Below are positions 23,953 to 35,767 of a stretch of DNA of 64,000 nucleotides, piece after piece (the first letter of the stretch is position 1; every line of letters begins with the position of its first letter). The notes under the pieces are model-generated. The model did no database searches. It saw only the letters and a list, made by a program, of their open reading frames with translations, and had not been told where the DNA came from. The stretch is from assembly GCF_954871325.1 (NCBI RefSeq), contig NC_088778.1, positions 17,511,666 to 17,575,665 on the forward strand, in the 5' to 3' direction. Origin of the DNA: Gordionus sp. m RMFG-2023. Its lineage: Eukaryota > Nematomorpha > Gordioida > Chordodea > Parachordodidae. A program made the translations under genes and the position numbers.

Positions 23953-26232
23953 ATGGCCGAATTTGTGCAATTGCGCTTAGAAGAAAGTTTAAATGAATTT
24001 GAATCATTAAAAAGTTGTTTATTATTTGATACCAAAGAGGTAAACGTGATTATAAATCGGAGGAGGGGACATGAATATAAATTGCGGCGAAAACTTAAAT
24101 CGAAAAGTGATTATTTAGATTACATTAGTTATGAAAAAAATCTATTGGCTTTGGTCGAAATAAGAAGGAATAAATTTACCGTCAAAAAATCCGGTCTTGA
24201 AAGCTCTAATAAGAAAAGTAATATAAGCAGCCAAAATCCATGTAGAAAAGCTCATTTAAAAGAAACTTTGATAGAACGCGGTATAGTCAATAGGATTCAT
24301 AGGATATATAGAGAAGCATTAAAGAGATATCCACAAGCCTTAGATATATGGAAAGAACGTTTAGATTTCGCCAAAGAAAGAGTTGCCGTGTTAGAAGATA
24401 TTGAGAATGGTCTAAAATTAAAAAAGGAAACCAAGCTTAAAGGAATTAATAAAAATAGAATTTTAGGAAAAATTGAGAAGGTCGGCAAACGTATGGCTAT
24501 AGCCGAGGGTAAAGTTACTTCAATTTATGGTGATCTTATAGGTGTTCAATCCAAAGAAGTTTGGATTTGGGCTGAGGCAGCGTCGTGGCAATTCGACAGA
24601 GATATGAGTTGTATTGATAAAGTCAGGATGCTCCTAAGAAAAGCTTTAAGAAATTTTGAAATCGAAACAGACGAAGAGGACAAAATAGTACATAATCCAA
24701 CATCTTCAAAAATAAATAACGGCAATACTAATACAGCTCTCATATGGTTAACTTATTTTAGAATAGAAATGTTATATTGTCATAAAATGAGGAAGAGATC
24801 CCAAATATTATTTTTCGATAATAAATCATCCAAATGTACGCAATCTAACAATAGCACATCGATCAAACTAGTAGTAAATGCTGCTTCTGAAACACAACAG
24901 ATCGATCAAGATAAAATGGATATTGATATAGAAACTAGATTGGATCCTATCACCAATGGCGAAATGATTTGCCTTATTTACAGACACGCGCTTACTTCCG
25001 AGCTCAAATCTAGGCCCCAATTTGTGTTAGATCTCGTTAATATAATCAAGGAATACTCTTTTGCCGAAAAATTAATATTACCTGGGTTTCTAGAGTTTAT
25101 AAATGCCAATCAAAACATCTACTATTTTGTTATCGCTAAAATAATCCTCACTGTAAAATATGGTGAAAATTTTACCACGAATAACGGCGAGATCGAGGGA
25201 GATGGTGGTTCAGATAAATTATTATCGGCTTTGCGGATTATTCGATGTGCATTAAAAAATCACGACAGAGAACAGATAGAGAAATTTGTATTATTTTGTT
25301 TAGAATTTTTATTTGAACATAAACAAATTTTCGTTGATCAAACTATAATTGATTCTAGTGTCATGGATCATTGCAATACCATTTTCTTAGAGATCGGTGA
25401 TATATTATTGAATCAGTTAAATTTGCCAAATTCGCAATTTTGTTGGGAAAGGTTTTTGGGATTTTTACAAATTGTGTACGAAACATCGAACGAACTTCAT
25501 CTTACTGAGCATTTAACATTTTTTAAAGGGAAAAGAAATTTTTTAAGGCAAGCTATTAAAAAAAGTATAGAGTTATATCCGAATTGTCCTCTTTTTTGGC
25601 AAATTTATATAAAATATAATATCAACAAAATAAATAACGATGACTTGCTTAGGATATTTGATAATGCCTTACTCAATCTGAAAGAAAATCAAACACTAAA
25701 TATATGGCTCCTTGTTCTACGATGGGCAAACGAAACATCATTTGAAAATAATCTTATGATTCTAGATAATCAAGAAGGCAAAGACCAATTTCATTATTTA
25801 ATCGCCAAAGCTTTGACAACATTATCATGCTCGGAAGTGTTAGTGCCCATTAAATTATTTTATTTAGAATATCTATGGGGAAAGAAAGGAATAGACAGCG
25901 CGTCGAAAATATATGAGGATTGTCTTCGAAATAGACCATACACTTACGAATTGTTTCGTAAAACTATAGAATTATTTAAAATTTCTCTAAATTTGTCCAC
26001 CAAAAAATTTCAACATGATAAGTTACTCGAACAAATCTTTTGTGATGCCTTGCGAAATTTTGGTCAAGAAGAGCCAACCTTATGGATGGATTATATTATA
26101 TTTAAGCGTGAACAAAAGAATTATATGTTTGATAAAGATTATTTTCTCTATGACAAGGCAATTAAAAATTTAAATTTAGATAAAATTGAGGATTTTATTA
26201 AAATGTATACCATAACAAATACTTACAAATAA
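23953..26232 (+). CDS. UTP6: U3 snoRNA-associated protein 6 (UTP6), small-subunit processome
   Basis: An uninterrupted 759-codon frame. The N-terminus (residues 1-85) matches the UTP6 domain: MAEFVQLRLEESL, then a basic RRRGHEYKLRRKL segment and DYLDYISYEKNLLALVEIRR. HAT (half-a-TPR) helical repeats follow, recognisable by W-x(n)-Y patterns, for example YREALKRYPQALDIWKERL (about 117-135), CPLFWQIYIKY (about 547) and a C-terminal RNFGQEEPTLWMDYI (about 697-711). UTP6 joins the UTP-B complex of the nucleolar SSU processome, which processes the 18S part of pre-rRNA. Human UTP6 is 597 residues; this one is longer, with extra low-complexity segments near 260-320 and 400-430. The ATG at 23953 fits the conserved MAE start. 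No introns are visible. It is less AT-rich than its flanks and is the only intact long gene here. Confidence 0.93.
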   Translation: MAEFVQLRLEESLNEFESLKSCLLFDTKEVNVIINRRRGHEYKLRRKLKSKSDYLDYISYEKNLLALVEIRRNKFTVKKSGLESSNKKSNISSQNPCRKAHLKETLIERGIVNRIHRIYREALKRYPQALDIWKERLDFAKERVAVLEDIENGLKLKKETKLKGINKNRILGKIEKVGKRMAIAEGKVTSIYGDLIGVQSKEVWIWAEAASWQFDRDMSCIDKVRMLLRKALRNFEIETDEEDKIVHNPTSSKINNGNTNTALIWLTYFRIEMLYCHKMRKRSQILFFDNKSSKCTQSNNSTSIKLVVNAASETQQIDQDKMDIDIETRLDPITNGEMICLIYRHALTSELKSRPQFVLDLVNIIKEYSFAEKLILPGFLEFINANQNIYYFVIAKIILTVKYGENFTTNNGEIEGDGGSDKLLSALRIIRCALKNHDREQIEKFVLFCLEFLFEHKQIFVDQTIIDSSVMDHCNTIFLEIGDILLNQLNLPNSQFCWERFLGFLQIVYETSNELHLTEHLTFFKGKRNFLRQAIKKSIELYPNCPLFWQIYIKYNINKINNDDLLRIFDNALLNLKENQTLNIWLLVLRWANETSFENNLMILDNQEGKDQFHYLIAKALTTLSCSEVLVPIKLFYLEYLWGKKGIDSASKIYEDCLRNRPYTYELFRKTIELFKISLNLSTKKFQHDKLLEQIFCDALRNFGQEEPTLWMDYIIFKREQKNYMFDKDYFLYDKAIKNLNLDKIEDFIKMYTITNTYK

Positions 26233-26285
26233 TAATCATATATCCTGTAAATTATTTTCTATTTGAATGTTTTTGAGATCCTTGT

Positions 26286-26291
26286 AATAAA
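26286..26291 (+). promoter_or_regulatory. Candidate polyadenylation signal of UTP6
   Basis: AATAAA lies 54 bp after the stop codon, in a T/A-rich flank. In such AT-rich sequence the motif is expected often by chance. Confidence 0.4.
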
Positions 26292-26560
26292 AAAGATTTC
26301 TTGACGTATTTTATAAAAGTGTACATTTTAAAATAATATTTATTAATGAATTAATACTAATACAACATAATATTGCGTTATCATAAAATTTCAATTTATC
26401 ATCTTATTTTTTCATGCTAATTTATAAAAATTCATTTCATTTGCTGTAATAGTTGGTTTGATTTGTGGACTTTTTCATAAATGTTTATTTTCCTTCAGCC
26501 ACATGCGATCTATAAAATATTATAATATAAAATAAAACTACCTCTAAATAAATCCAAGAA
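26292..26560. other. AT-rich 3' flank of UTP6
   Basis: No gene or repeat is recognised in this stretch. Confidence 0.5.
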
Positions 26561-27960
26561 AAAAAGCCTTTGAAAAAAAATCTCGATTGACAGAAAAGAA
26601 ATCTTAAGAGAAAATAAACTGTTGAAAAAACTTAAAAATAAAAAACTGTGGAAAAAATATGTATTATTAAAAGGAAAATATACTTCCAACAAAAAATGCT
26701 ATTTTAAATAAAATGGAAACATTTTTAAGGTGACTATTGTAATTGGATATTATTATATCTGATAACATTAAATTTTTTTTAATAATAGTTTATTATATAT
26801 TTATTATAGTTTAAGAATTAATTGCTTTAAATTTGTAGAGCTTTTACCCTATATTCAGCGCGAATTCGCGGCGAGGTATACAAAATATAATGTAAATATT
26901 TTACATTTATTTTTGCATTTTCTTTCTTCTCTCCACGAATTCGCGCTAACTGTGAATGAAGGTTAGTCAAACCATCGTCTGGCCTATTTTTTCAAAATTA
27001 TTGCCAGGCCGAAAATAATTTTAAATCATTTTGACCTTTGCAAGTATCTGATATTTTTTTAATATAATAAAATGTATACCATCAGAGCTTCGATAAAGAC
27101 CTAAAGTAGATATCATAAATATTAGAATTATACCTTTTTTACAAAAGTTATTTTAAATTAAATAACGATAAAAATTTTGTCCATTCCAGATCCCTTCCTT
27201 TTTATGGTAATATTTATGGTTTAGAACTAAAGTTTATATATTTAATTATGTTTGTATAATGCAGTATTGCAGAACAAATGTTGTAAGATATTTCAAACAA
27301 TCGATTTTAATTTTAAAAATGAAAAGAAGATTGAAAAAATTTGATGTCAATAATATAATTCAGCTCTTATAATAAAATATATAAATTATTCTAAGATAAT
27401 TGCCGAGCGTATCTATTGCCCAATGTCCTGTAAATTATTCCACCAGTTTTTTAAGAGATTTCTTTCTAACTTATACAGGACCGTAATTACTGGAAGGGGG
27501 GGGTGGAGGGTAGTAAACAACCACATCGCCAGAAAAGAGGTTCTGTATGTCGCTGTAGCTGAGATATTTTATTTTGCACAGACATTTTTGTGTGTAAAAA
27601 GTACATTTATACCTGCCATAATTTTTAGTTTTCATACGAGTGTTTAATTTTTTATATAGTAAAAGAAACTAGTAAGCCAATCTGTTAATTTTCTCCGCTA
27701 AAAAAGGTTGTCATTTAATTATTTTTTACATTTATTTTATCAGATAATAATATCCAATTTAAATTTATCAAAAAATAGTCACCAAAATGTTTTAAAATAG
27801 AATATTTTTTGTTTCATGTTTAATTTTATTTTCCCTTCATTATAATCTACAGTTTTTATTCTTATGCATTTTTTGATTTTTTTCCTCAGTTTATTTTTCT
27901 GCAGTTTTTTCCATCAGGCCATTTATCCGCCGTTTTTTTGGTCGAATCATTACTAAAACA
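26560..27960. repeat. Weak long inverted repeat, possible decayed MITE
   Basis: 26600-26765 and the reverse complement of 27740-27930 share the order AAATAAACTG(T/A)(T/G)GAAAAAA, AAAAACTGT, GGTGACTATT and TTGGATATTATTAT with gaps. This suggests an old element of about 1.4 kb with inverted ends. The interior is AT-rich except for a GGGGGGGTGGAGGG tract near 27494, and has no recognised gene. Confidence 0.4.
26847..26967. mobile_element. Miniature foldback element (about 120 bp)
   Basis: The left end ACCCTATATTCAGCGCGAAT and the right end, read back as AACCTTCATTCACAGTTAGC-GCGAATTCG, are inverted copies. The terminal pattern AACC(C/T)T-x-ATTCA and the inner TTAGC also occur at 56142-56213 and, in part, at 36630-36693, so this is a very small repeat family. 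Confidence 0.5.
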
Positions 27961-28009
27961 TAGGATTGGAAAAGTCAACCAGATTTTAAAAATAACCTTG
28001 ATCTATACC

Positions 28010-28060
28010 CAAAGGCGCCCGCAGGATTTATTACAAGGGAGGGCAAAATATATTTTTTTT
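28010..28060. repeat. Isolated transposon-like end (GGCGCCCGCAGGATTT)
   Basis: AAAGGCGCCCGCAGGATTTA followed by AAGGGAGGGC stands out in GC content and resembles the terminal repeats of MITEs in which GGCGCCCGCAGG is common. No partner end was found. Confidence 0.3.
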
Positions 28061-28198
28061 ATTTTTTGCAAAAAAGACAAAAATTATTAGGTTTTATTGT
28101 GCTTATATTAAAAATATAATTATTGATGTAAATTATTAAAATTGAATCATTTATGGCGCGCGCTTTTTAATTTTGAAAGGCGTGATAGTACCCGAAGC

Positions 28199-28341
28199 TT
28201 ATTCCAGCTATGCTTAGAATACCAACCATGTAGGTTTCAGATAATGTAGCCATGAAAATTTAAATATTTTTATTTATGCCTTTTTTATATATTAATCCTC
28301 ATCGTAAAATTATCTGAAATTAATGGGTTGAGGCTGGAATA
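28199..28341. mobile_element. Small foldback repeat (about 143 bp)
   Basis: TTATTCCAGCTATG...TTTCAGATAATG on the left mirrors ATTATCTGAAATTAATGGG...AGGCTGGAATA on the right. It is a short non-coding inverted-repeat element without recognised relatives. Confidence 0.5.
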
Positions 28342-29735
28342 TGATTGCTGCTAAAGGGTTTAAATTAACGCACGCTATAAATTATTTAAGTTTTAACTTA
28401 TCATGGATAAAATTTTCTTATTATGATTGTCATCTAAGATATAATTTATATAGAAAAAATAATCACCATTTTATTGGTTAATAGATGTTAAATCTAGTGG
28501 GTTGTAATTTGATAAAGTACTACTACATTTAGGGCTTTTATAAAAACTTTGAAGGAATTTTTTTTATTATCCGACTCAATCCATAAGTTCTTAAAGTATG
28601 GACCACAAAGATACCTCATCATATAAAAAAAAATAACGCTTTAATAAAGATAGACAATATTGAAAACTTGAATTTTTAAGTTTACATAAGATCTACCTAA
28701 CCAAAATAAAATGAAGTGCTTTACCCTTGCAATTTGTCAAATGCAATTGTTACCGGGTTTAAAACTATAGGACGCTTCAATATAAGAAAATATTTATATC
28801 TATTAAAGATAGTATATCAATTATTTTAAATAAATTTAAATAGTCATAATTGTATACGATATTCTACGTTATGCATGGAAATTTCAATTATTACCCGTTA
28901 CCTTCAATATCTTTTCTGATGATATGAGTCTTACACACGCATTACATAGTTTTTTATATTTTCCCAATTACTCCATTGAATTCATATGAGTTTGATATTG
29001 TAGAATGACTATCGTTAATGGAAAAATAAAGTGGCAGGACTACCTAATGAACCTGGGTAAAATTATTTTATTTCATATTTCACTAAATTCTAATAAGTCT
29101 TCATAATCATGTCAACATCATTCAATTTTATACCATATTAAATAAATACTTGATAAAATTAGAGGCGGTATCTGTAATTGATTAGCCTACCTGAAATCCC
29201 TAACTATTGAAATAGTCTTCTTCCAATAACTGGTATTTTATCATAAGAATCTGTTTCGGTATTCTCTTATAAATCTCTTTATTTTTAAGGGTTTCTCTTG
29301 TAATCTATATAATGCTAACAAACATAATTCGTCCTAATAATATGATTCCAACATAATTACTATTTCTAATATGATAATAGTTCTATTAATTCAGTTAAAT
29401 GCAAACAAACAATCGGAACAAAAGTATTATACTATTAAATATAATTAATAATCGGTTAAAGTGTCTTGGACAAGGTCAAAGTACCCAAGACAAAAAGACA
29501 TTGTACAAAAACCGAACAAAGAAAGCTTTAAAAAAATTAGTAATTTTTTGCACACATGTTTCATTCTTCATTAATTAATGATAATGCGCAGCCGCTGCAC
29601 ACTTTTACATAAATCTTTTGAGTATTGGGGAAATGTTTAGACGTTAGCTAGATGTATTACTACGCGGTTCATGGCAAGGCTTGACGTGGGCTAGAGTTAA
29701 TATAATTATAAAATTAGATTATGCAAAGTACATAA
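28342..29735. other. Unique AT-rich sequence, nothing recognised
   Basis: Less monotonous than the surrounding A/T runs but with stops in all frames. It could be intergenic or very old decayed sequence. Confidence 0.5.
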
Positions 29736-29739
29736 TTTT

Positions 29740-30165
29740 ATAGACGCTAAACCTACGCTGCTCAGCACCCCTAAGTATCTGTTGGATTTCAGCAAGCTAC
29801 GTCGTTCAGATTAAGGACTGAACCAGGCTCTTGATTGCATTAATAGTGCTTAGAGTCATGCAACAAAAAGAGAGGTTTATATTAGATGAAGAGAAATATT
29901 ATTTTATAAGACACCTCACCCACTACATTAAGTAAAATCTAGATTCTTAGGATTGCTGAGCACACGAATGTGCCAATAAGTTGCTTTTAGTTTTGTCGAA
30001 CTACATAGATCAATCCAAAACCTGATGCTGAGCTCTTGTTTCGTGTTAACGGTTAGCTTTGAGCTATGCAACCAAGAAAATGGTTAGTGTTTGTATTTAG
30101 ACGAAGAGAATTTAAAAAAATTAGCCCTATCACCCATGATTCTTTTAAAATTTTTTTTATATCTT
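29740..30165. repeat. Two-copy imperfect tandem repeat of about 210-220 bp
   Basis: The block GCTCTTGATTGCATTAATAG...CATGCAAC...AGATGAAGAGAA...CACCCACTAC (about 29830-29935) recurs as GCTCTTGTTTCGTGTTAACGG...TATGCAACC...AGACGAAGAGAA...CACCCATGA (about 30033-30140). The preceding parts of both units also resemble each other. It is the most GC-rich part of the 28-31 kb region. No coding potential or RNA family was recognised. Confidence 0.55.
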
Positions 30166-30654
30166 ATCACCTTTAGATAAGGAGAAGTAGAAGGGTATGG
30201 GATATGATTAATATTTATATAGTAAAAAATTGTTTAATGATTTGGTCATATAATTGTTTAATGATTTGTTCATATGCTAAAGTAAGGATTATCGGTATGT
30301 GTTTAATATTTTCATAATGAAGGATCATTATTTTTTCGGAAAGTGACCTATTGAACTAGATTAGGGGTAAGGTTGAAAATGTCACTAGATCGGAGTAAAG
30401 TTAATATATTAAAAAGTGGTGATATTTATCTGTATGCTTAAGATTATGGTTGGTTGTTTACTTAGTCATTTCCTAAAAAATAATTTTTTTCTAGAGGTAC
30501 AATTAGTATTACATCTTATTTCGGACAAAAATATCCCAATTTTCATAAATTTTTTAAAGCTTAGAAAGAGTTGAATTAAAAATATATTGATTTTTTATAT
30601 TACTATTCAAATGTTATTTTTTAAGTTTACTGTTTGTTATAAATTATATTGTGA

Positions 30655-30770
30655 TACCTAGTGTTGTTAAACGGCTCGATTTTTAAAAACGACTAACTCA
30701 ATATTTTATAAGGGAAAATATTACTCAAGCCTGAAGATTTGGTTATAGAGAGTGTCCTAGTTTTATATTT
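30655..30770. mobile_element. Damaged copy of the TAGTGTTGTTAAACGG hAT MITE
   Basis: CCTAGTGTTGTTAAACGGCT followed by AAAAACGACTAACTCAATAT matches the left end and inner block of the complete MITE at 38296-38518. The right end is lost. The sequence after it (30778-30820) matches the sequence after the hAT element at 40282-40330. Confidence 0.7.
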
Positions 30771-30829
30771 TATTAACTTAAATTAATAAATAAAATGCTT
30801 ATATTAAATGCCAATCACATATACGCATT

Positions 30830-31139
30830 GTTGATTGGTAGAATTTAAAAACAAAATATAATCATAAATAATAATTATTAATATTTTTGAGAACTTAATT
30901 TTTTAGTAATTCTGTGATTTTGATTAAAAAATCTATATTCTTGTTAAGAAATAATAGTATAGAATTAAGGAATATTAAAATTTAAAAACACAAAGTAAGG
31001 ATAGAACTCATAAAATTGCTCGTGACTACAGGATCGTATTTGGATTAATTCTATGGTAAAAGGTAAAACAAAAAAATTTTTTTCAACAACGCAATCAAAG
31101 TTTTTAATAATATGAAATAGGCTTGTGTTTTGATAAGTA
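30830..31139. other. AT-rich sequence, nothing recognised
   Basis: No frame or repeat is recognised between the damaged MITE and the second Ty3/gypsy fossil. Confidence 0.5.
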
Positions 31140-34050
31140 TAATGAGCCACATCTTTTTGATAAAATTTTTATCTATAAGGATTTTGGTTATAAAATTTTG
31201 TATTAAAACCTTAATAAATTGGATATAGGCACTATGTATTACATTGAAATTAATAAAGAAATGTACCGTTGTTGTGACAAAGGTATATAGTAATTGGAAG
31301 GTAGACAATTGTGAATTACAATAAATTTTTTGTCATAATGATAAAATTAAAAATGTTGGTTATTATTATAATCTGAAAAAAAGGAGTTATAATACTTTTA
31401 AATGGGAAAAATATACTAGGGGTATTGTCAAACAAATAAAAAGGATATTAATAATTTCAAATGGGAAAAATATCAATATTGTTAAAAAGCTTCTAAATTC
31501 CGAGTTGAATTTATGCAAAATTTTAAATTCTAATGATATAGATATTTCAGATAGAATAAATGTTAATCAGCCGATTAAAACCTGGGAGATTTTAATGACT
31601 AAAAAATAATTCAACTATGTCCTTATTCTAGGGTCCAATTGAGAATTGACCATAAGTACATTAATATGTTGTTCGATAAGGAGCGAGCATTTCTATTAAG
31701 TCTCATGAAAATTTTTATAAATATTGGCCTAATGGCATTATTGAAAAAGAAAATATGCGTTTAAAACAGTTTGATGGTTCTGAAATTGAAGTTTTGTGTA
31801 AAACTCAATGAGATGCTATTTTCAATGATACTACCATAAGTTTGGATTTATGGATAGTAGAAAAAAATTTAGAGACTATTATGGGGTGGGATTGGATTAC
31901 AAAAATCGGACCTTGTAATTATTGGGATTTTTTCATTATTGATAGCGAATTGGCTAAAGATAATGCTGAAAGAAAATTAATTGCGGATAGCAATAAAATT
32001 CAAGAAAGGGAAATGTCTAATTTATTGAACGAAGGAAGCATGCCTGTCGTTAATAATAATAATTTTATTGAATATCCCGAAAAGATAATGACCGAATCAA
32101 GTAACTCTAAAATAAAAAGTGAAATTGATAAAGATCAATTGATAAATTTTGAAATCAATTGAATTACAAAAAATTTATAATGCTATACCAATTTTAGTTA
32201 ATTGTATACTTTTTGAAGGAAAATTAAGACGTTTAAATGATTACAAAGTAGACGTTAAACTTAAAGAGGGGTTTTCACCCATTTTCCTGGCTTGTCAAAG
32301 AGGTCCTTTTGAATGGAAAAAGGGAATAGAAGACGAATTGGACAAATGGGTAAAAGATGGAATTATTATTCCAATTGAATATAGTGAATGGGCCAGGCCA
32401 TTGGTTCTAGTTAAAAAGTCAAATGGAAAATTGAGGCTTTGTGCTGATTTTCGTGTAAGCATAAATCGATGGGTGGCGGAGGTAAAATATCCATTAACTA
32501 GGATTGAAGAAATTTTGGCCAATTTAAAAAGTGCCAAATATTCTTACAAAGTTAATTTTTCTTCTGCTTATTTATAGTTACCTTTAAAAGAAGAAATTCA
32601 AAAATTGTTTACTCTAATGACTCCTAAAGGGATTATTTGCCTTTTGTAAGTTACCATTTGAATTAAATGTGTCAGCGCCGATTTTTCAGCGTACTATGGC
32701 ATCAGACCTGGAAAAGTCTTTTATTTTATGGATGATGTGTTGGTTACTGGTGTAACACCGGAATTGGAAGAAGTTTTCAAACCACTTCTTGATAAAGGTC
32801 TGAGGACCAGTAAAAAAAGGTGTTCTTGGGGTAACAGAAGTTATCTATTTAGGATAAATTAATGGAATGGAGGTGAAATCTCTTGATAAAAATTTGAAAA
32901 ATATAGCAAATATGAAACCGCCAACCAATAAAGCGGAATTGCAATATTTTTGGGTAAATTATTATAATGTCATGATTTTACAAAGATTGCAGTACCTTTA
33001 TATAAATTATTACAAAAGGGAGTATATTTTGAATGGTCCAATGAACAACAAATGGCATTTTAAATGTTAAAACAGAAAATTGGGGAAGAACCGATTTTAG
33101 TATGTTTTAACAAAGATTTAGAAATTATATTAACTGTTAATGCATCTAACAAAGGTGTTGGAGGTGCATTATTACATCTAATTGATGGTTTAGAAAGACC
33201 AATTTTATTTTTTTCTAGAGTTTTCCAAGAAGTGGAAACGCGATATTCGGTGATTGAACAGGAAGAAGCCGTTATTTTTGGTTTAACCAAATGTCGGGAA
33301 TATTTAAGTGGAAAAAAATTTATAATTTATACTGATCATAAACCATTAATTCAAAAAGGATAAAGAGAATTAATGTTATCTCCCAGATTACAACGTTTGT
33401 TATTATTAGTGGGAGTTGAAATTAGATATTGTAGAGGCAAGAAAATGGCTTGCCCGATATTTTATCCAGGTTGAGATCGAGTGAAGAAGATCTCGACTTT
33501 AATAAAAATAAAATAATGAATAAAGAGAAGGCATTGATTTGTTTTGTCACATATACTAAAAGGTGGTCCTATTGGGAAGACCTTATATTCACTACTTTAA
33601 AGGATAGAGAATTGAGTCAAATAAAATTATTTTTAACGGGAAAAAAACCATGGAAAAATAAATATAAAATTTATAAAAAAATCGAAAAAAAATTGTCCGT
33701 GGTGGATGATTGTCTAATGCGAAAAAATATAGCTGTAATTTCTTTTAAATTACGTGGTAAAATTACTGATTTATTACATGCAGGACATCAGGGTCGGATA
33801 AAATGAAATATCAGGCTCGTGAATATGTATGGTGGCCTGGTATGGGTAATTATATTGAAAATACAAGGAAATGTGTTCCTTGTAATACCTGTATCTCTAT
33901 GCCCAGTAGAAGTAGGTCAAATTTGGCCCAAATCAAAAAAACCACGGGAACGTCTCCACATCGATTTCTTTGATCTTGATAAAAAATCATACTTTTTGGT
34001 GGTAGATTCATATTCATAATGGATAGAATATGTAAAAGTGCATAGTTAAG
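31140..34050 (+). mobile_element. Second Ty3/gypsy fossil
   Basis: This is a fossil Ty3/gypsy copy. Parts in order: an upstream gag/protease region (about 31440-31920, with a WDWI block as at the end of gypsy proteases), reverse transcriptase (about 32240-32960), RNase H (about 33060-33400) and the integrase zinc-binding region with the start of the core (about 33780-34050). The rest of the integrase and both LTRs are absent; the copy ends where the GCGAA repeat begins. It is broken by many interruptions and is clearly older than the fossil at 1755-4636. The left limit is uncertain. Confidence 0.85.
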
Positions 34051-34064
34051 CCACAAAAATTAAT

Positions 34065-34321
34065 TTCATGTCAATTCAGCGAAACTTTTATCGCGAATGA
34101 ATTTTATAGCGAATACTTTTCCGCGAAGACAATATAGCGAAATAAATATCGCGAATTTTTTATAACGAAACTCTTATCGCGAAACCTTTAAAGCGAATAC
34201 ATTAGAGCGAAATTTTTATCGTGAATCAATAATCGCAAAATTTTTATAGCCAAGTCAATATTGCGAAACAAAAATCGCGAAGACAATATAGCGATAACTA
34301 TTTCGCGAAATATAACGCGGC
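34065..34321 (+). repeat. GCGAA comb: about 18 regularly spaced GCGAA-type words
   Basis: The motif (A/C)GCGAA recurs about every 13-15 bases, all in the same direction, separated by AT-rich spacers, for example TTTATCGCGAATGAATTT. A longer unit GCGAAGACAATATAGCGA occurs twice, about 160 bp apart (34120 and 34280). There is no frame. It separates the truncated gypsy fossil from the tandem-arm element. Confidence 0.85.
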
Positions 34322-34987
34322 CTATTATTATTTTTTTATCTTTATTAAAATAATTTATTTTATTTATATTTAATGTTAATATTTTATTTATCAAGAAATA
34401 AACATATGATATGATATATATTTTTTATTTATATTATTATATGAAATGAAAAATGGATTTCTTTTATTTGATGTTTTTTAATAAAAAAAATGATATGCTA
34501 CTATTGTAATATTATTTTTGTTACAATTTATTAGTGATTTTCACGACCAAAATTTTAAACAAAAGATATTTTTTGAAGTTCAAAAAAGATTTTTGAACAT
34601 ATTTTGATAAAAATTTTAAATCTTCTTTGTAAATAAATCTTTTTTGAGGAATTCTTTTGTGAATTTTATTTTAAATAAACAATCTTTTAGGTTAAATCTT
34701 TTATAGTTTTATTTTTTATCATTTTTGTAAAATTATCTATTTTTTAAGTGTATTGAAAGAGGTGGGTTTTCTGAATAATATTTTTATTTAATTTATTTAT
34801 GTTATTATATATGATCTTTTTAAGAAAAATAATTTATTCTGACAATTTTTTTATTCGTTATTGAATGTTCCTTGGAAAAATGACAATTATCATAATCGGT
34901 ATTTTTAAACATATTAGATTTTTTTACGGTAAAATATGTATTTTTAAAGTTTTTTGAATAATCGGCTAAAATAAGTATTGTTAACAT

Positions 34988-35767
34988 TAGGGCTGTGCCG
35001 ATCCGCATATTTTTCACCGATCCGATCCGATATTGCCTCAAAACCGAGATATTTTTACTGATTTTTAATCACCTCCGTTACCAAAAATGTAATTAAGAAA
35101 TCAATATTTTTTATGCAAAAAATAGAATTATGAATAATTTTATTTTTTTATTTCTACAATTAAGACTAATAAAAAAATATATATTTAATAATTTATCCAT
35201 TTTATGTTGGAATTATAAAATTGTAATATTTAATATATAAAATTATAATATATTAGATTTTTTTAATAAATAGGAGAGCCTCTAGATTTTCTGGGAATAA
35301 GCTTCTACTATATGGACTATCTATATCTCCTGCCGTACTGAAGGCAGACTCAGATGATTCCGCAGATAACGCTATTTGCAAAATTATCTTTGTCTTTTGT
35401 AAAATATTTCCATAATTCAGATACCATATTTAAAAAAATTCTTTTATTTAAAGTATAAATAAAAAAATTGGCGTTATTTAAAAAGATTTAAAATAAATAA
35501 AAATTTGGGTGTTCCTTTCTATTTTTATAAAAAAAACTTTTAAAATACTATAAATCTATTTTAAAAAAAATAAAATTTTAAAAAATTATTTAGAAATATT
35601 ATAATAATGTAAAATAAATATATATAACATAAAATAAAATAACAAAAAAAAGAAAAGTAAAAAGATCGGATCGGTTTTTCTACAGGTATCGACCCGATCC
35701 GATATTTTCGGAAAACACTAAATATCGTTACCGATCTGATCCGATATTTAATATCGGCACAGCCCTA
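34988..35767. mobile_element. hAT MITE with TAGGGCTGTGCC ends, perfect 8-bp duplication
   Basis: The ends TAGGGCTGTGCCGATCCGCA and its complement ...TATCGGCACAGCCCTA are flanked on both sides by GTTAACAT (34980-34987 and 35768-35775). The subterminal parts repeat GATCCGATCCGATAT. The 780-bp body has no transposase frame but keeps a short block resembling hAT coding sequence (GACTCAGATGATTCC region). An exact duplication suggests a fairly young insertion into copy A. Confidence 0.95.

Noticed and set aside
27423-27647. 74-residue frame with signal-like end
   Set aside because: No conserved motif; it lies in a weak inverted-repeat region with a G-run.
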